Shown here: piece after piece, positions 31,114-40,137 of the stretch
Layout: each line of letters starts with the position of its first letter
Position numbering within the stretch: position 1 is the stretch's first letter
Virus record (IMG/VR): IMGVR_UViG_3300020034_000037
Coordinates: 1 to 42,991 of that record
DNA from: a virus
Reading direction: 5' to 3' (one strand)
Length of the DNA stretch: 42,991 nucleotides
The notes under the pieces: generated by a model
What the model saw: only the letters and a program-made list of their open reading frames with translations
Databases searched by the model: none
Told to the model about the DNA's origin: nothing
Translations under genes and position numbers: made by a program

Positions 31114-31775
31114 CAGCCGAACTCCCAGCGCCCGAGATCTGGCAAGTACTCCGGCTCGGATTGGTCGCGCGCCTCGACGGCGAACATGAGCCGCTTCTCG
31201 AGGCGCTGGATCATGGCCGCGTGGTCGGCGGCCGGGCGCCTGTCGCGCTCTGCGGCGCGCAGTAGCGCGTGCTCGATGACGAGGTCGTCGGCGCCACCGA
31301 TGCCGTCGTAGAGGTCGGCGTCGAGCACCAGCTTGGTGGCGTGCGGGATGTACCAGAGCCGGACCGTGTCCACCGCCGTCGGGGTGGGCACGAACCGCAG
31401 GGTCCCTGCCTGGAGCATGTAGCGGTAGGTCCCGCCGATGCCCCAGAGCGAGTCCTCGGCCAGCATCGTCTCGTCGTCGATCTGGTAGGAGCGCAGCCTG
31501 GTCGCGTCGCCGCTGCGGACCAGGTCCACGCGACGGAGCTTGTAGAAGTCGGAGGGCAGCGCGACGGTCTCCACCCCGATGACCGTGGCCAGGTCGGGGT
31601 TGGTGCGCTTGGTGAGGTAGTCGGGGTTGTGCTTGGCGAGGAGGTCGTGCACCTCCACGATGCCGGCGTTGATGAAGCCGGTCAGGATGGACGGCGTCAG
31701 CGACGTCGAGCGGCGATAGCCTCCTCTCTCGGTCACTGCCGAGCGCAACTGAGCGAGAGAGGAGGTGATGGCCAT
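31113..31775 (-). CDS. Head-tail adaptor protein (P22 gp4-like position)
   Basis: 220 aa. The helical N-terminus (LAQLRSAVTERGGYRRSTSLTPSILTGFINAGIVEVHDLLAKHNPDYL), LPSDFYKLRRVDL, the LWYIPHA strand and the late LVIEHALLRAAERDRRP helix resemble phage adaptor proteins that bind below the portal. It follows coat and a small beta protein in the usual head-to-tail gene order. Confidence 0.65.
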   Translation of the reverse strand: MAITSSLAQLRSAVTERGGYRRSTSLTPSILTGFINAGIVEVHDLLAKHNPDYLTKRTNPDLATVIGVETVALPSDFYKLRRVDLVRSGDATRLRSYQIDDETMLAEDSLWGIGGTYRYMLQAGTLRFVPTPTAVDTVRLWYIPHATKLVLDADLYDGIGGADDLVIEHALLRAAERDRRPAADHAAMIQRLEKRLMFAVEARDQSEPEYLPDLGRWEFG

Positions 31776-31778
31776 CCG

Positions 31779-32150
31779 TCAGCGCCTCGTGATGACGCTG
31801 TTCTTGGCCAGGAAGCCGACGTACACGACCGACCCGGCCGCGTCGGCCACGGCATCTGCCGTGTCGCGCACCTGCACCGTCATGGTGCCGGCCTTCACGT
31901 CCACCGCTTCCACGTACCCGCGCGCGCCGGCGGTGCCGATCACCACGGGCTGGAGCGGGTAGAGCAGCTGCGGGTACTTTCGCTTGAAGGTGATCGTGAA
32001 CTGGCCCGGGCTGTCGCGGACCACGGACAGGACGTTCCCGGCCACGACGGTGACCGTGGTGGCCGACGTGGTGAAGTTTCCCGTCTCCAGGACGGGCGCG
32101 ACCTCCGGCGCCGTGACCTCGTTGCTCTCCTGCGTTCCTCGGATTGTCAT
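31779..32150 (-). CDS. Small beta-rich head protein (possible decoration)
   Basis: 123 aa from ATG 32150, nine bases after the coat stop. Beta-strand sequence (NFTTSATTVTVVAGNVLSVVRDSPGQFTITF, VEAVDVKAGTMTVQVRDTADAV) without cysteines. Position after the coat gene suggests a decoration or head-completion protein; sequence alone does not decide. Confidence 0.5.
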   Translation of the reverse strand: MTIRGTQESNEVTAPEVAPVLETGNFTTSATTVTVVAGNVLSVVRDSPGQFTITFKRKYPQLLYPLQPVVIGTAGARGYVEAVDVKAGTMTVQVRDTADAVADAAGSVVYVGFLAKNSVITRR

Positions 32151-32159
32151 CTTGTGACC

Positions 32160-33389
32160 TCAGGCGAGCAGGACGGCCATGTTCCATCCCGGCGCGCAGC
32201 AGAAGAGGTTGCCGTACCCGCCCACGCGGGCCTGGTACGAGTCCGCGTTCTCCATCTGGTGGAGGATGCCGGTCCGGTTGAGGAACTTCGGCATGTCGCC
32301 CAGCGAGCGCAGCTTCCAGCTCTCCCACTTGCCCACCAGCATCTTGTTGGCCGGAGCGGCCCACGAGGTGCGGATGGTGACCATGGCCGACCCGACGCGG
32401 ATCTTGAACGTGTCGTACCCGATGGTCTGGGTGCGGCTCGACGGGACCTGCGTGTTCTCGATGATCGTCTTGCCCTGAGCCGACAGGATCAGCTCGGTCA
32501 TCGTGTCGGGGTTCATCAGCACGAAGTCGGCGGTGACTCCGTGCTTGCCGAGGGTGCCGACTGCCTTGATGAGCGTGTCGAACAGCGGCTCACCGCGTCC
32601 GTCGCGGAACAGGCCCGCGAGCCGATCCGGATCGTCCGAGCGGGTGACGCTGAAGAACGGCGTGGCCAGCCCGGTGCGGTCGGTCGGCACCCAGTCGTAG
32701 AAGCCGATGAGGCCCTTCCCGAAGTCCCCGTTCTTGAACAGGTACATCGTGGTGGTCTCACCGGTCAGCGTGGTGTCGATCTGCGCGGTGAAGGTCACCG
32801 TGCCCGCCTCGCGCTGCACCGACGCCACGGTCATCGGACCACCGGCGAGGACCGCACCAGACGTCCCGTCCGTGGTGGCGAACTGGATGGTCTGGCCCTT
32901 GTAGAAGTTGAAGGCGTCGGCGGGGTCGTCGAGCACGACCACCGTCGAGGCGAGGACGGTCGCGGTCGAGCTGCGACCGATCCAGCCACCTCGCCCGCGG
33001 AAGAGCTTCGCCTCCATCCGCATGGTGGCGGCCTTCATCTTCCGGTCGATCTCGTCGATCGCCTTGGCGAATGCGTCGCGGTCCTTGGCGCTGGCCTCGA
33101 TCGTCTCGTTGTCGAGGATCGCGACCTCGTAGATCTTCTGCCGAAGGATCGGGATGAACTCCTCCGGGATGCTGGCCTGCGCCTCCGAGATCGACAGAGC
33201 GATGTCGGCCGAGCCGCCACCGCCGATCTGGTAGATCAGGCCCTGCGAGAGATGTCGGCCGCCAGCGTTGGTGTCCTTGGCGATCTGGCCGAGCGTCGGG
33301 TTGTCCAGATCGGCGAGGTTGTAGAGCCGATCGGTCGTGTAGTGGATGTAGAGCGCGTCATTCCACGCGGTCAGGTCAACGGTTGCCAC
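32160..33389 (-). CDS. Major capsid protein
   Basis: 409 aa from a GTG at 33389. Context (portal, scaffold, this gene, adaptor), size and the sequence support an HK97-fold coat: a long helix (FAKAIDEIDRKMKAATMRMEAKLF), a beta insert, VLMNPDTMTELIL and KTIIENTQVPSSRTQTIGYDTFKIRVG in the A- and P-domain region. The Shine-Dalgarno (AGGAG) is in the loop of a perfect hairpin just upstream. Confidence 0.85.
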   Translation of the reverse strand: MATVDLTAWNDALYIHYTTDRLYNLADLDNPTLGQIAKDTNAGGRHLSQGLIYQIGGGGSADIALSISEAQASIPEEFIPILRQKIYEVAILDNETIEASAKDRDAFAKAIDEIDRKMKAATMRMEAKLFRGRGGWIGRSSTATVLASTVVVLDDPADAFNFYKGQTIQFATTDGTSGAVLAGGPMTVASVQREAGTVTFTAQIDTTLTGETTTMYLFKNGDFGKGLIGFYDWVPTDRTGLATPFFSVTRSDDPDRLAGLFRDGRGEPLFDTLIKAVGTLGKHGVTADFVLMNPDTMTELILSAQGKTIIENTQVPSSRTQTIGYDTFKIRVGSAMVTIRTSWAAPANKMLVGKWESWKLRSLGDMPKFLNRTGILHQMENADSYQARVGGYGNLFCCAPGWNMAVLLA

Positions 33390-33409
33390 GGGTCACTCCT
33401 CGGTGACCC
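33390..33409 (-). promoter_or_regulatory. Hairpin presenting the coat-gene ribosome site
   Basis: Read leftward, GGGTCAC and GTGACCC form a perfect 7-bp stem with loop CGAGGA. AGGAG straddles the loop and the first stem base, and the GTG start follows the stem directly, 6 nt after AGGAG. It may control or stabilise coat translation, or end upstream transcripts. Confidence 0.65.
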
Positions 33410-33419
33410 GCTCGCTCTG

Positions 33420-34406
33420 CTACGTCTGCTTGTGCCCCTGCTGAAGGACCCGCCACGCCTCGTCGATCGACTTCTCGCGATCGAGGATAACGCGCGGTGC
33501 GGTCAGGTTCGGTGCTTGGGCAGCGTCTGCGTTGGTGAGCGACTTCCGTTGCGGCGCGGGCAAGCTCTGGGGCGCCTCGAGCGTGGAGGTCGAGCCGCTC
33601 GCGCCTTGCGGTGCGAGCAGGTTCTGGTACTTGGTCTTCTTCCTCTCGAAGACGGGTTGGTAGTAGAGGTTCGCCAGCTTGGCGGCCTCCTCCGGTTCCG
33701 GCGGCTCCTCGCCTCGCTCGATGGCGGCGACCATGATCTCCCACACGACATGGCCGGGGTCGTCTGCCTCGGCCATGAGGTACGGATAGGACGTGGTCTC
33801 AGCTTCGAGCATGGTGGAGAGCGCGCTCACGGCAGCCTCGACCCGGTTCTCCCGGTCCTTGGACTGCCACTCGTCTCGCTCCGCCTCGGCTGTCGCCCTT
33901 GCCTGCTTCAGTTCCTCCAGCTCTCGCTGAAGGCGGGCGACGTCGCGCTCTATCCGCGGTGAACTTGACTTCGAGTCTACTCCGAGGATCTCGGAGGTCA
34001 ACGATTCATAGAGGGCAGGCAGCGCCGCCTTGGCCTTGTCGGCCCCGCCGTAGGTCGCCTCGAGCATGAAGCGGTGCGCGCCAGCGTGATCGCCCTCGGC
34101 CGCCAGCTTCTCGGCCTTGGCGAACAAGGTGAGGCGCGGCTCGTGCCCCTTCAGCTGCTCGCGCTGAGCGTCGAGCTGCTGCTTCTCGCGCATCAGCTTG
34201 GCCAGCGCCTGCCCCTGCCGGCGCTCAATGACCTCCGCCGCGGGATTGGGCGGGGGCGGCGTTTCCGGGGCAGCAGGCTCGACCGGTGGCGTCTCCGGGA
34301 CTGCTGGCGCCTCCGAGACGGGCACGGTCGGCGCTGGAGTGGAAGGGGAAGTCACCCCAGCGCCAGCCGGCGCGCCCAGAACTCCACCTGTGACGGTCAC
34401 GGTCAT
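33420..34406 (-). CDS. Scaffolding protein
   Basis: 328 aa from ATG 34406 (ATGA overlap with portal). A Pro/Ala-rich N-terminus (about 20-65) leads to a highly charged coiled coil (RRQGQALAKLMREKQQLDAQREQLKG, ERDVARLQRELEELKQARATAEAERDEW), and the C-terminus is short and basic. Position between portal and coat and the helical composition are those of P22-type scaffolds. Confidence 0.78.
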   Translation of the reverse strand: MTVTVTGGVLGAPAGAGVTSPSTPAPTVPVSEAPAVPETPPVEPAAPETPPPPNPAAEVIERRQGQALAKLMREKQQLDAQREQLKGHEPRLTLFAKAEKLAAEGDHAGAHRFMLEATYGGADKAKAALPALYESLTSEILGVDSKSSSPRIERDVARLQRELEELKQARATAEAERDEWQSKDRENRVEAAVSALSTMLEAETTSYPYLMAEADDPGHVVWEIMVAAIERGEEPPEPEEAAKLANLYYQPVFERKKTKYQNLLAPQGASGSTSTLEAPQSLPAPQRKSLTNADAAQAPNLTAPRVILDREKSIDEAWRVLQQGHKQT

Positions 34407-36352
34407 GCGGCTCCCATCGGCATCGGCGGCATCCCGCCGGCCATCGGATCCATCGGTGGTCCCGGCGGCGCCATGCCCGGCGGCCCCATCGGCGGCGCGC
34501 CGCCCATCATCGGGTCCATGCCAGGCGCTGGCATCCCGGGCGGCATGGCGGGCTGCGCGGGCGCGGCCTTGGCCACCTCGGCGTCGCACAGTTCGATCCA
34601 GTTGCGGACGCGAGCCAACACGCCCTCGGGAACCTTGGTCTCCCGGCTGCCCTCGGTGGTCTGGTGCAGAAGCACCGCCTTGCCCACGGAGATGCAGAGG
34701 TCGAGATTGGCGTGCGGGTCCGGCGCCGGCATGGGCGCGCTGTCCTCGAGCTCCACCTCGCCCTCCTCGTCGAGCTCGCAGTCGAGGCACTGCTCGATCG
34801 CCCACAGCGCGTACTCGATGGGCGCGTTGCGGATGAGGTTGGCCTGCTCGAGGTCGGGGAAGTCCATCAGGCTGGCGGCCCACTGCGGGTCGAGCATCCC
34901 GGTCGCGGTCAGCTCCTCGATGGCCTTCAGCTTTCCGGCGCGCGTCTTGGGCATGTACCCGGCCGCCTCGAGCCGCAGCTCGTACTTGTCCGCCTCCATG
35001 TCCACGGGCCACTCGATCTTCTGCACCACGCTGCGCTTGATCCAGCGCACCTCGCGGGGCTTCTTCTCGGACTCGGCCAGGTCCTGCTGCGCGTCCACGA
35101 TGAGCTGGCCCTGGTCGCGGTGGAAGCGGGCGTAGCTCAGCTCGAGCTGGCTGAAGCGCTCCGACTCGATGTCGTAGAAGCTATCGAGGGCGGCCCCGCT
35201 GGCGCCCGCGCCGAGCGGGTTCTTGCTCTGCGCCATGAGCTGGGAGACGCCGCTCACCTCGTACATCTGCTGGATGAGCCACTGGAGGAACTGGAACTGC
35301 GCCGGGCTGAAGCCATCGGGCGCCTGCCAGATGGCGTCACTCGGCGTGTCCACCTCGATGGTGTGCGGGGCCTTGCCGGCCAGATGCTTCTTGGCGATGT
35401 TGGCGCCGCGCCGCACCAGCACCTTGGTCGCGCTGGTGAAGTAGATGTTCTGCATCAGGTCGCGAGCGATCTCGTTGACCTTGAACTGGAGGGCGGCCAG
35501 CTCATCAACCAGCGAGCAGCCCCAGAAGCCACGGCGCGGGGGTGACCAGCGGATGAAGGAGAACGGGAAGCGCGGGCGCTTCCACGGCCCCTGGTGCAGC
35601 GTCTGGCCCTTGATTGCGATGACGTGCTTGCCGTCGCTGGCGTCCTTGCCGCTGGGCAGGTGCCACGCCTCTATGACGTCCACCATGGTGGAATCGCCCG
35701 AGTACTCGAGGTCCAGCTCGCCGTCGCGCTTTCCGGCCGGCGGAGCTTGCTCGACGGCGCGCTCGTGCTCGGAGTAGTCGCGGCACAGCACCTCGCGGGC
35801 GACCTGCTTGACGTGCTGCATCTGGCGAGGCTTTCCGTAGCGCGCCTCGCGTTCGTCGAGGACGATCTCCTCGCACGGGATCCGGTCGGCCACGATGTCG
35901 CCGTTGTGCGCCACGATCTTGCGCACCCCAGCGCGCGTGATGAGCGCGTCGCGCAGACAGAGCGGCGCCTCTGCCGCGGTGTCGAGCCCCTCCATCTCGC
36001 CCGCGATGAGCTTGTCGATCAGCTTCGCCTGCCGCCGCTGCGACCACTCGGCACCGTCGGCGGCGACGCGGATGGCGGGCTGGTCGTTGCCGATGCGAGC
36101 CACCAGCGCATCCACGATCTGCCGGCAGAAGTTGAGGTCCGCGCTGGTGAAGCCAATCGATCGCAGCGCCGTCGCCGTGTCCACCGCGCGCCCGATACCG
36201 CCGGCGACGTTGCTCGAGTAGATGCGCTCGTTCACCTGGTCGCGCAGGACGCGCAGGGTCTGGCGCTTCTGCAGCGTCTCGACGTGCGACCACACCGCGT
36301 CGGCCTGCTCCTGGCCCGACTGCGTCCACCAGAACTGGCCTGGTGTGCTCAT
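34403..36352 (-). CDS. Portal protein
   Basis: 649 aa from ATG 36352 (ATGA overlap). Podovirus-type portal features: DLNFCRQIVDALVARIGNDQP near the N-terminus, FPFSFIRWSPPRRGFWGCSLVDELAALQFKVNEIARDLMQNI, and GVSQLMAQSKNPLGAGASGAALDSFYDIESERF. The last 45 residues are a Met/Pro/Gly-rich tail (MPPGMPAPGMDPMMGG...). It forms the dodecameric DNA gate with the terminase at 36584. Confidence 0.88.
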   Translation of the reverse strand: MSTPGQFWWTQSGQEQADAVWSHVETLQKRQTLRVLRDQVNERIYSSNVAGGIGRAVDTATALRSIGFTSADLNFCRQIVDALVARIGNDQPAIRVAADGAEWSQRRQAKLIDKLIAGEMEGLDTAAEAPLCLRDALITRAGVRKIVAHNGDIVADRIPCEEIVLDEREARYGKPRQMQHVKQVAREVLCRDYSEHERAVEQAPPAGKRDGELDLEYSGDSTMVDVIEAWHLPSGKDASDGKHVIAIKGQTLHQGPWKRPRFPFSFIRWSPPRRGFWGCSLVDELAALQFKVNEIARDLMQNIYFTSATKVLVRRGANIAKKHLAGKAPHTIEVDTPSDAIWQAPDGFSPAQFQFLQWLIQQMYEVSGVSQLMAQSKNPLGAGASGAALDSFYDIESERFSQLELSYARFHRDQGQLIVDAQQDLAESEKKPREVRWIKRSVVQKIEWPVDMEADKYELRLEAAGYMPKTRAGKLKAIEELTATGMLDPQWAASLMDFPDLEQANLIRNAPIEYALWAIEQCLDCELDEEGEVELEDSAPMPAPDPHANLDLCISVGKAVLLHQTTEGSRETKVPEGVLARVRNWIELCDAEVAKAAPAQPAMPPGMPAPGMDPMMGGAPPMGPPGMAPPGPPMDPMAGGMPPMPMGAA

Positions 36353-36591
36353 GCGCCGTCGTCCTCGGAGTCGGTGTCCATGTCCGTGTAGGGGATCCCA
36401 TAGGACCGGGCAAACGCCTCGTGCGCGCTGCGCGGTTCCGGCTTGGGAGGCGCAGTGCTTCCGTCGATGACGAGGTCGTCCAGCTCCAGCTTCACCGATC
36501 CGGCGTCCGCCTCGATGCTGCGCACGCGATAACCGTGCGCGCGCAACGAGAGCAGCACCTCCACGATCGTGGCCTGCTGCTCCCTAGTCAT
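36349..36591 (-). CDS. Small protein between terminase and portal
   Basis: 80 aa from ATG 36591, overlapping the terminase end by 8 nt and the portal start by ATGA. It begins MTREQQATIVEVLLSLRAHGYRVRSIEADAG and ends acidic (DMDTDSEDDGA). No family recognised. Confidence 0.55.
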   Translation of the reverse strand: MTREQQATIVEVLLSLRAHGYRVRSIEADAGSVKLELDDLVIDGSTAPPKPEPRSAHEAFARSYGIPYTDMDTDSEDDGA

Positions 36592-38176
36592 AATACGAAG
36601 TTGCCTCCCGCTCGAGCTCGTCGAGGTCGGCCTGTTCCATGGCCTGCTCCAGCGCGACGTAGTACTCGGTCGAGCCTGCCGGTGGCTTGGGCACGGGCCT
36701 CTGCGCCAGATGCGCGAAGGTGTGGCGATGGCCGTAGAGCCCACCGTCGGTGATGTCGTTGGGGATGACCGGATCCTCCTTCATCTTTCCGGCCCCGGCG
36801 TGCGGCAGCCAGCGCACACGCTTCATCTGCTCGTGCAGCGGGCTGCCCTTGCGTAGCTTGATGCGGCCCTGGCGCAGGTCGGTGTTGAACAGCTGGATCG
36901 AGTCGAACTTGTGACTCTTCTCGGCCTCGATCATGTCGTAGCCGAACCGCTCGTTCCACCGCTTGCTCCAGCCCTTGCCCATGGGCGTGGCCACGCCGCC
37001 GATGTCGCCGGTGACGATGCTGATTGGCACCTGCCCAGCGACGTCAGTGAGCACGCTGAGCTGCTCATCCGAGTCGAGCTGCGTCTTGGCCCAGCTCGCC
37101 ACCTCGAGCAGCTCGTCCCATTCCCAGCTCCATGCCCACAGCACGTAGGCGAAGGGGTCGGGTAGGAAGCCGAGGTCACAGCCGAGGGTGAAGCGCCAAT
37201 CCGGCCCCTCCGGCAGGTCCGCCAGCGCGGCGATGAAGTCGGGCACACCGCCCTCAAGGAACAGCGGCCGTCCGTTCTTATCCTTGCGCCAGACCGGCGG
37301 CGCCTTCCAGCGCGGCGGCGCGTAGCACACCTGATGCTCGGGCACCTGGTGGATGGCGTAGGTGAAGCGCGCGTCCTCCTTGACCCAGCGGGCGAACCAC
37401 TCGCGCTGCACCTCGGGTGCATCGAGGGGCAGCCCCTGCTCGCGGCAGTACCGCGCCACGGTGCGCTCGAAGCGCTCCTCTGGTGTGGTGCCGAAGAACG
37501 GGTTGGACAGCACGTTCAGCACGTGGACGGACCAGCCGTGAAGCGGCTCCTCCTCGTTGGTCACGTCGTAGAACAGGCCAGCGAGGTCCACGCCCGGCGT
37601 GCCGGGCATGAAGATCTGGCCACCGTGGTCCATCATGGCCGGCCCCAGCGAGTCACGGATGAGCTCGGTGAGGTGGGGTGCCTTCTGCGCCTCGTCGATG
37701 ACCACGAGATGCGGGGCGATGCCGCGGAGCTTCCCGATCTGGCGCATGTCGTCGGCGCCGACCAGGCGGATGATGCCGCCGCCGGGGAAGCTGAGCGTGT
37801 GCTTGGAATGGTTGGGCAACCCGCCGAGTTGGTATTGCTCGTTGAGCGTGAGCAGCCCATCGCGGCCGTTGCCCACCCATGCGATCGCCTCGCACTCGGG
37901 CAGCGTCTCGTTGACGTAGATGACGCGCGCGTGGGGGACGCGCACGGCGACGTCCAGCATCTTGCGGATGAACGACCGGCTCTTGCCTGAACGCCTCGTA
38001 CCGCGCACCGCAACGAGCGGAGCGGGGTCGTCGATGCATGCCCTGGCCTCGGGGTGGATGTCGTCGAGGCAGGCGCGCAGCCGAAGGAGCACGCCGTCAT
38101 CGAGCTGCGGGCGCGCTGCCTCCCGCCGAGCTTGCTCAGCGAGGAGGGCATCGAGGCTGTGCAGCGGCGCGCCCAC
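36584..38176 (-). CDS. Terminase large subunit
   Basis: 530 aa from GTG 38176. Walker A GTRRSGKS (residues 59-66), Walker B LVVIDE (157-162) and a nuclease aspartate D334 in TLGCDLGF mark ATPase and RNase H-like nuclease domains. It cuts and pumps concatemeric DNA into procapsids through the portal. No Shine-Dalgarno is obvious. It follows a run of small genes, among which a small terminase subunit should be sought. Confidence 0.92.
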   Translation of the reverse strand: MGAPLHSLDALLAEQARREAARPQLDDGVLLRLRACLDDIHPEARACIDDPAPLVAVRGTRRSGKSRSFIRKMLDVAVRVPHARVIYVNETLPECEAIAWVGNGRDGLLTLNEQYQLGGLPNHSKHTLSFPGGGIIRLVGADDMRQIGKLRGIAPHLVVIDEAQKAPHLTELIRDSLGPAMMDHGGQIFMPGTPGVDLAGLFYDVTNEEEPLHGWSVHVLNVLSNPFFGTTPEERFERTVARYCREQGLPLDAPEVQREWFARWVKEDARFTYAIHQVPEHQVCYAPPRWKAPPVWRKDKNGRPLFLEGGVPDFIAALADLPEGPDWRFTLGCDLGFLPDPFAYVLWAWSWEWDELLEVASWAKTQLDSDEQLSVLTDVAGQVPISIVTGDIGGVATPMGKGWSKRWNERFGYDMIEAEKSHKFDSIQLFNTDLRQGRIKLRKGSPLHEQMKRVRWLPHAGAGKMKEDPVIPNDITDGGLYGHRHTFAHLAQRPVPKPPAGSTEYYVALEQAMEQADLDELEREATSYYD

Positions 38177-38182
38177 ACGAGA

Positions 38183-38587
38183 TCACTTGCGACGCTTGGG
38201 CACGCCCGGGGGGGCGCTGGGCGGCCACACCTCGTCGGTGTCGTGAGTCGGGCGCTTGGGCCCGTACGGCGCGTGAGGCGACTCCTTCTTGGGCTCGGGC
38301 TCCGGCGGTGGCGCCTCGACTGGATCCGGTGACAGCGGCGCGCCGGGAACGCGGTAGGGGTTCACCGGGTGCACGATCGGCGGCATCGGCTCGGGCAGGT
38401 CGCTCGGCGAGCGCGTGGCCGGATCCTTCACGCCTGGCGGCTTCGAAGCGAACAGCGACTTGACGCTATCGGGGAGCGGCCCGATCGGCCCCAGGTCGAG
38501 GTCTCCCTCCGCGAAGCCCAGCCGGCGCTCCAACCATCGGAGCTGGTCAACGTTTCGGACGGGGTCGAACGGAACCACGTGGATCAT
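38183..38587 (-). CDS. Proline-rich hypothetical protein upstream of terminase
   Basis: 134 aa from ATG 38587 (TGATG overlap). A folded-looking N-terminus (MIHVVPFDPVRNVDQLRWLERRLGF) precedes about 80 residues rich in Pro, Lys and Glu. A small-terminase role is possible by position only. Confidence 0.5.
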   Translation of the reverse strand: MIHVVPFDPVRNVDQLRWLERRLGFAEGDLDLGPIGPLPDSVKSLFASKPPGVKDPATRSPSDLPEPMPPIVHPVNPYRVPGAPLSPDPVEAPPPEPEPKKESPHAPYGPKRPTHDTDEVWPPSAPPGVPKRRK

Positions 38588-38811
38588 CACTTCGCTCCCT
38601 TCGCTGGGGTCGGCTCCTCGACGCTGTAGATGACCGCGTGAGCACGCGGCACGTCGATGCGCATTCTGTCCGGCCCGCGCAACACGACATCGCGCCCCTC
38701 GAGCGCGCAGGTCCAGCCAGTCCACTCGGCAGGCTTGTAGTCGTGGCGCGACCGCAGCGGCGTACCACCGGTGACCACGAATGCGATGAAGTCCACGCGC
38801 CTGATGGTCAT
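38587..38811 (-). CDS. Small hypothetical protein
   Basis: 74 aa from ATG 38811 (ATGA overlap). Beta-rich sequence (MTIRRVDFIAFVVTGGTP..., WTCALEGRDVVLRGPDRMRID). No family recognised. Confidence 0.5.
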   Translation of the reverse strand: MTIRRVDFIAFVVTGGTPLRSRHDYKPAEWTGWTCALEGRDVVLRGPDRMRIDVPRAHAVIYSVEEPTPAKGAK

Positions 38812-38969
38812 GGGACGTGCACCAGCTTTGCCGCGAACACGAACAGCGTGACCAGCAGGCCCGCCGCGAACATGATGCGACCCGCGTCCTTCACCAGCGC
38901 GTTCGACGCCAGCGCCCACATTAGCAGGCCCACGATGCAGACCACGAACGGGATGACCGCGATGACCAT
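38808..38969 (-). CDS. Two-helix membrane protein, holin-like
   Basis: 53 aa from ATG 38969. Two transmembrane helices (residues 1-19 and about 31-49) are separated by a short loop (SNALVKDAGR). Size and topology fit class II holins, but the gene is far from the endolysin, so this is tentative. Confidence 0.5.
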   Translation of the reverse strand: MVIAVIPFVVCIVGLLMWALASNALVKDAGRIMFAAGLLVTLFVFAAKLVHVP

Positions 38970-39028
38970 CAGTACGACCTCGGCTTTGGCCGCGGGCGGG
39001 GCTTGGGCTTGCTTGGCTTGGTGGTCAT
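38969..39028 (-). CDS. 19-residue basic proline/lysine mini-ORF
   Basis: ATG 39028 overlaps the upstream stop (TGATG) and its own stop overlaps the next ATG (TGATG). The product is almost only Pro, Lys and Arg. It may be a coupling leader for the holin-like gene rather than a functional protein. Confidence 0.35.
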   Translation of the reverse strand: MTTKPSKPKPRPRPKPRSY

Positions 39029-39564
39029 CAGCTCTCCAGCCACTTCTCGAGTGGCACGTAGTTGGCTGCCCTGAACTTTTCGGCCAGCTTCTCGGCGGTG
39101 CTTCCCGGCGCGGTGTAGTCGATCGGGTCGGACTCGGCGAGGTGAGCGCGCCCGAGCAATCGGCGGCACAGCCCGAACCCGCGGAACACGTTCTTGGTGA
39201 ACGCGTAGTGGACCGCGCAGACCCAGGAGTCGCCCTCGTTGGTCGCGCACAGCCAGCTCGCGATGTAGTCGGGGTCCGCGCCGTCAACCGCGAGGTGTAC
39301 TCGAGCTCGTCCCGAGTCGAGCAGGCGCGTCACCAGCGGACGATAGTGGCCGTAGAACAGCTGGGCCGGCGCTCTCACGTCCTGGCGCAGGGAGCGCAGC
39401 CACGAGTCCAGGATGAAGTTGCGATCGCCTGGCCCTGCATCGCGAAGCACGATGTCGGGCTCGTCGTCGAGGGGACCGGGGCCCGGGTGATTCATGCGGG
39501 CCGTTGCGGGTTCCGTGTCCGGGACATCCCCGGACAACACGCCCCGTCCCCGGTCCAAACTCAC
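39028..39564 (-). CDS. GNAT-like acetyltransferase fold protein
   Basis: 178 aa from GTG 39564 (GTGA overlap); an ATG at 39495 would give 155 aa. IVLRDAGPGDRNFILDSWLRSLR, then SWLCATN...VCAVHYAFTKNVFRGFGLCRRLLG follow the GNAT pattern, with FRGFGLCRRLL in the acetyl-CoA loop position. Other phages carry similar genes near terminase. Substrate unknown. Confidence 0.62.
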   Translation of the reverse strand: MSLDRGRGVLSGDVPDTEPATARMNHPGPGPLDDEPDIVLRDAGPGDRNFILDSWLRSLRQDVRAPAQLFYGHYRPLVTRLLDSGRARVHLAVDGADPDYIASWLCATNEGDSWVCAVHYAFTKNVFRGFGLCRRLLGRAHLAESDPIDYTAPGSTAEKLAEKFRAANYVPLEKWLES

Positions 39565-39779
39565 GCCTCGGCCACCCTCTCGTGGATGACCACGCGCGGC
39601 TCCTGTCCGTCGCGCCGCGGATGGCACCAGCACAGCACGGACGGCGTGTGCTCTCGCTCGCCGGGGAATACCGGCATCACGTGCACGTGGTCCGCCCCAT
39701 CCTGGAGCGCCGGGTCCAGGGTCGGGCAGTCGGCCGCGTGTCCGTCGTCCTCGAGGCAGACGTGGCAGCTCTGGTTCAT
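39561..39779 (-). CDS. Small Cys/His protein
   Basis: 72 aa from ATG 39779. NQSCHVCLEDDGHAADC and VLCWCHPRRDG supply paired cysteines and histidines for a zinc site. The stop overlaps the next GTG (GTGA). Unknown function. Confidence 0.5.
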   Translation of the reverse strand: MNQSCHVCLEDDGHAADCPTLDPALQDGADHVHVMPVFPGEREHTPSVLCWCHPRRDGQEPRVVIHERVAEA

Positions 39780-39781
39780 TC

Positions 39782-40129
39782 TCACGACGGCTGCTCCGTG
39801 TCGGAGCGCGGTCCGTTCACAAGCGAGGAGTGCGCCTCGCCGATGAGCTTGCGCCGCCACTGCCTGAGCGCTTCCTCGAGGTCCTCGTCGGACAGCTGCG
39901 AGGTTGCCTTGCGCTCTCGCTCTGCGATCTCGGACTCGAGCGCGAAGGTGCGAGCTGCCTGCGTCGCACCCATGATGCTGGTGTTGGCTACCCGGTAGTC
40001 GAGAGCGCCGTTGAGGACGTTGAGGACCACGACCTCGAGCATCTTGCGAATGTCACGCAGCGAGCCGAACCGGACGATTTCCGTTGACTTCTGCTCTGAC
40101 AGGAACGCGGAGGGGGGGAGGTCGGCCAC
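39782..40129 (-). CDS. Helical protein, first gene of the late operon
   Basis: 115 aa from GTG 40129. Sequence is helical and charged (IRKMLEVVVLNVLNGALDYRVANTSIMGATQAARTFALESEIAERER), with no cysteines. Its place at the head of the packaging genes makes a small terminase subunit or regulator possible. A -35 box 37 nt upstream and lack of a Shine-Dalgarno suggest leaderless translation. Confidence 0.55.
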   Translation of the reverse strand: MADLPPSAFLSEQKSTEIVRFGSLRDIRKMLEVVVLNVLNGALDYRVANTSIMGATQAARTFALESEIAERERKATSQLSDEDLEEALRQWRRKLIGEAHSSLVNGPRSDTEQPS

Positions 40130-40137
40130 TCTCGCGG

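Noticed and set aside
31269-33962. Rightward 897-aa open frame
   Set aside because: Shadow of the coat, adaptor and scaffold genes.
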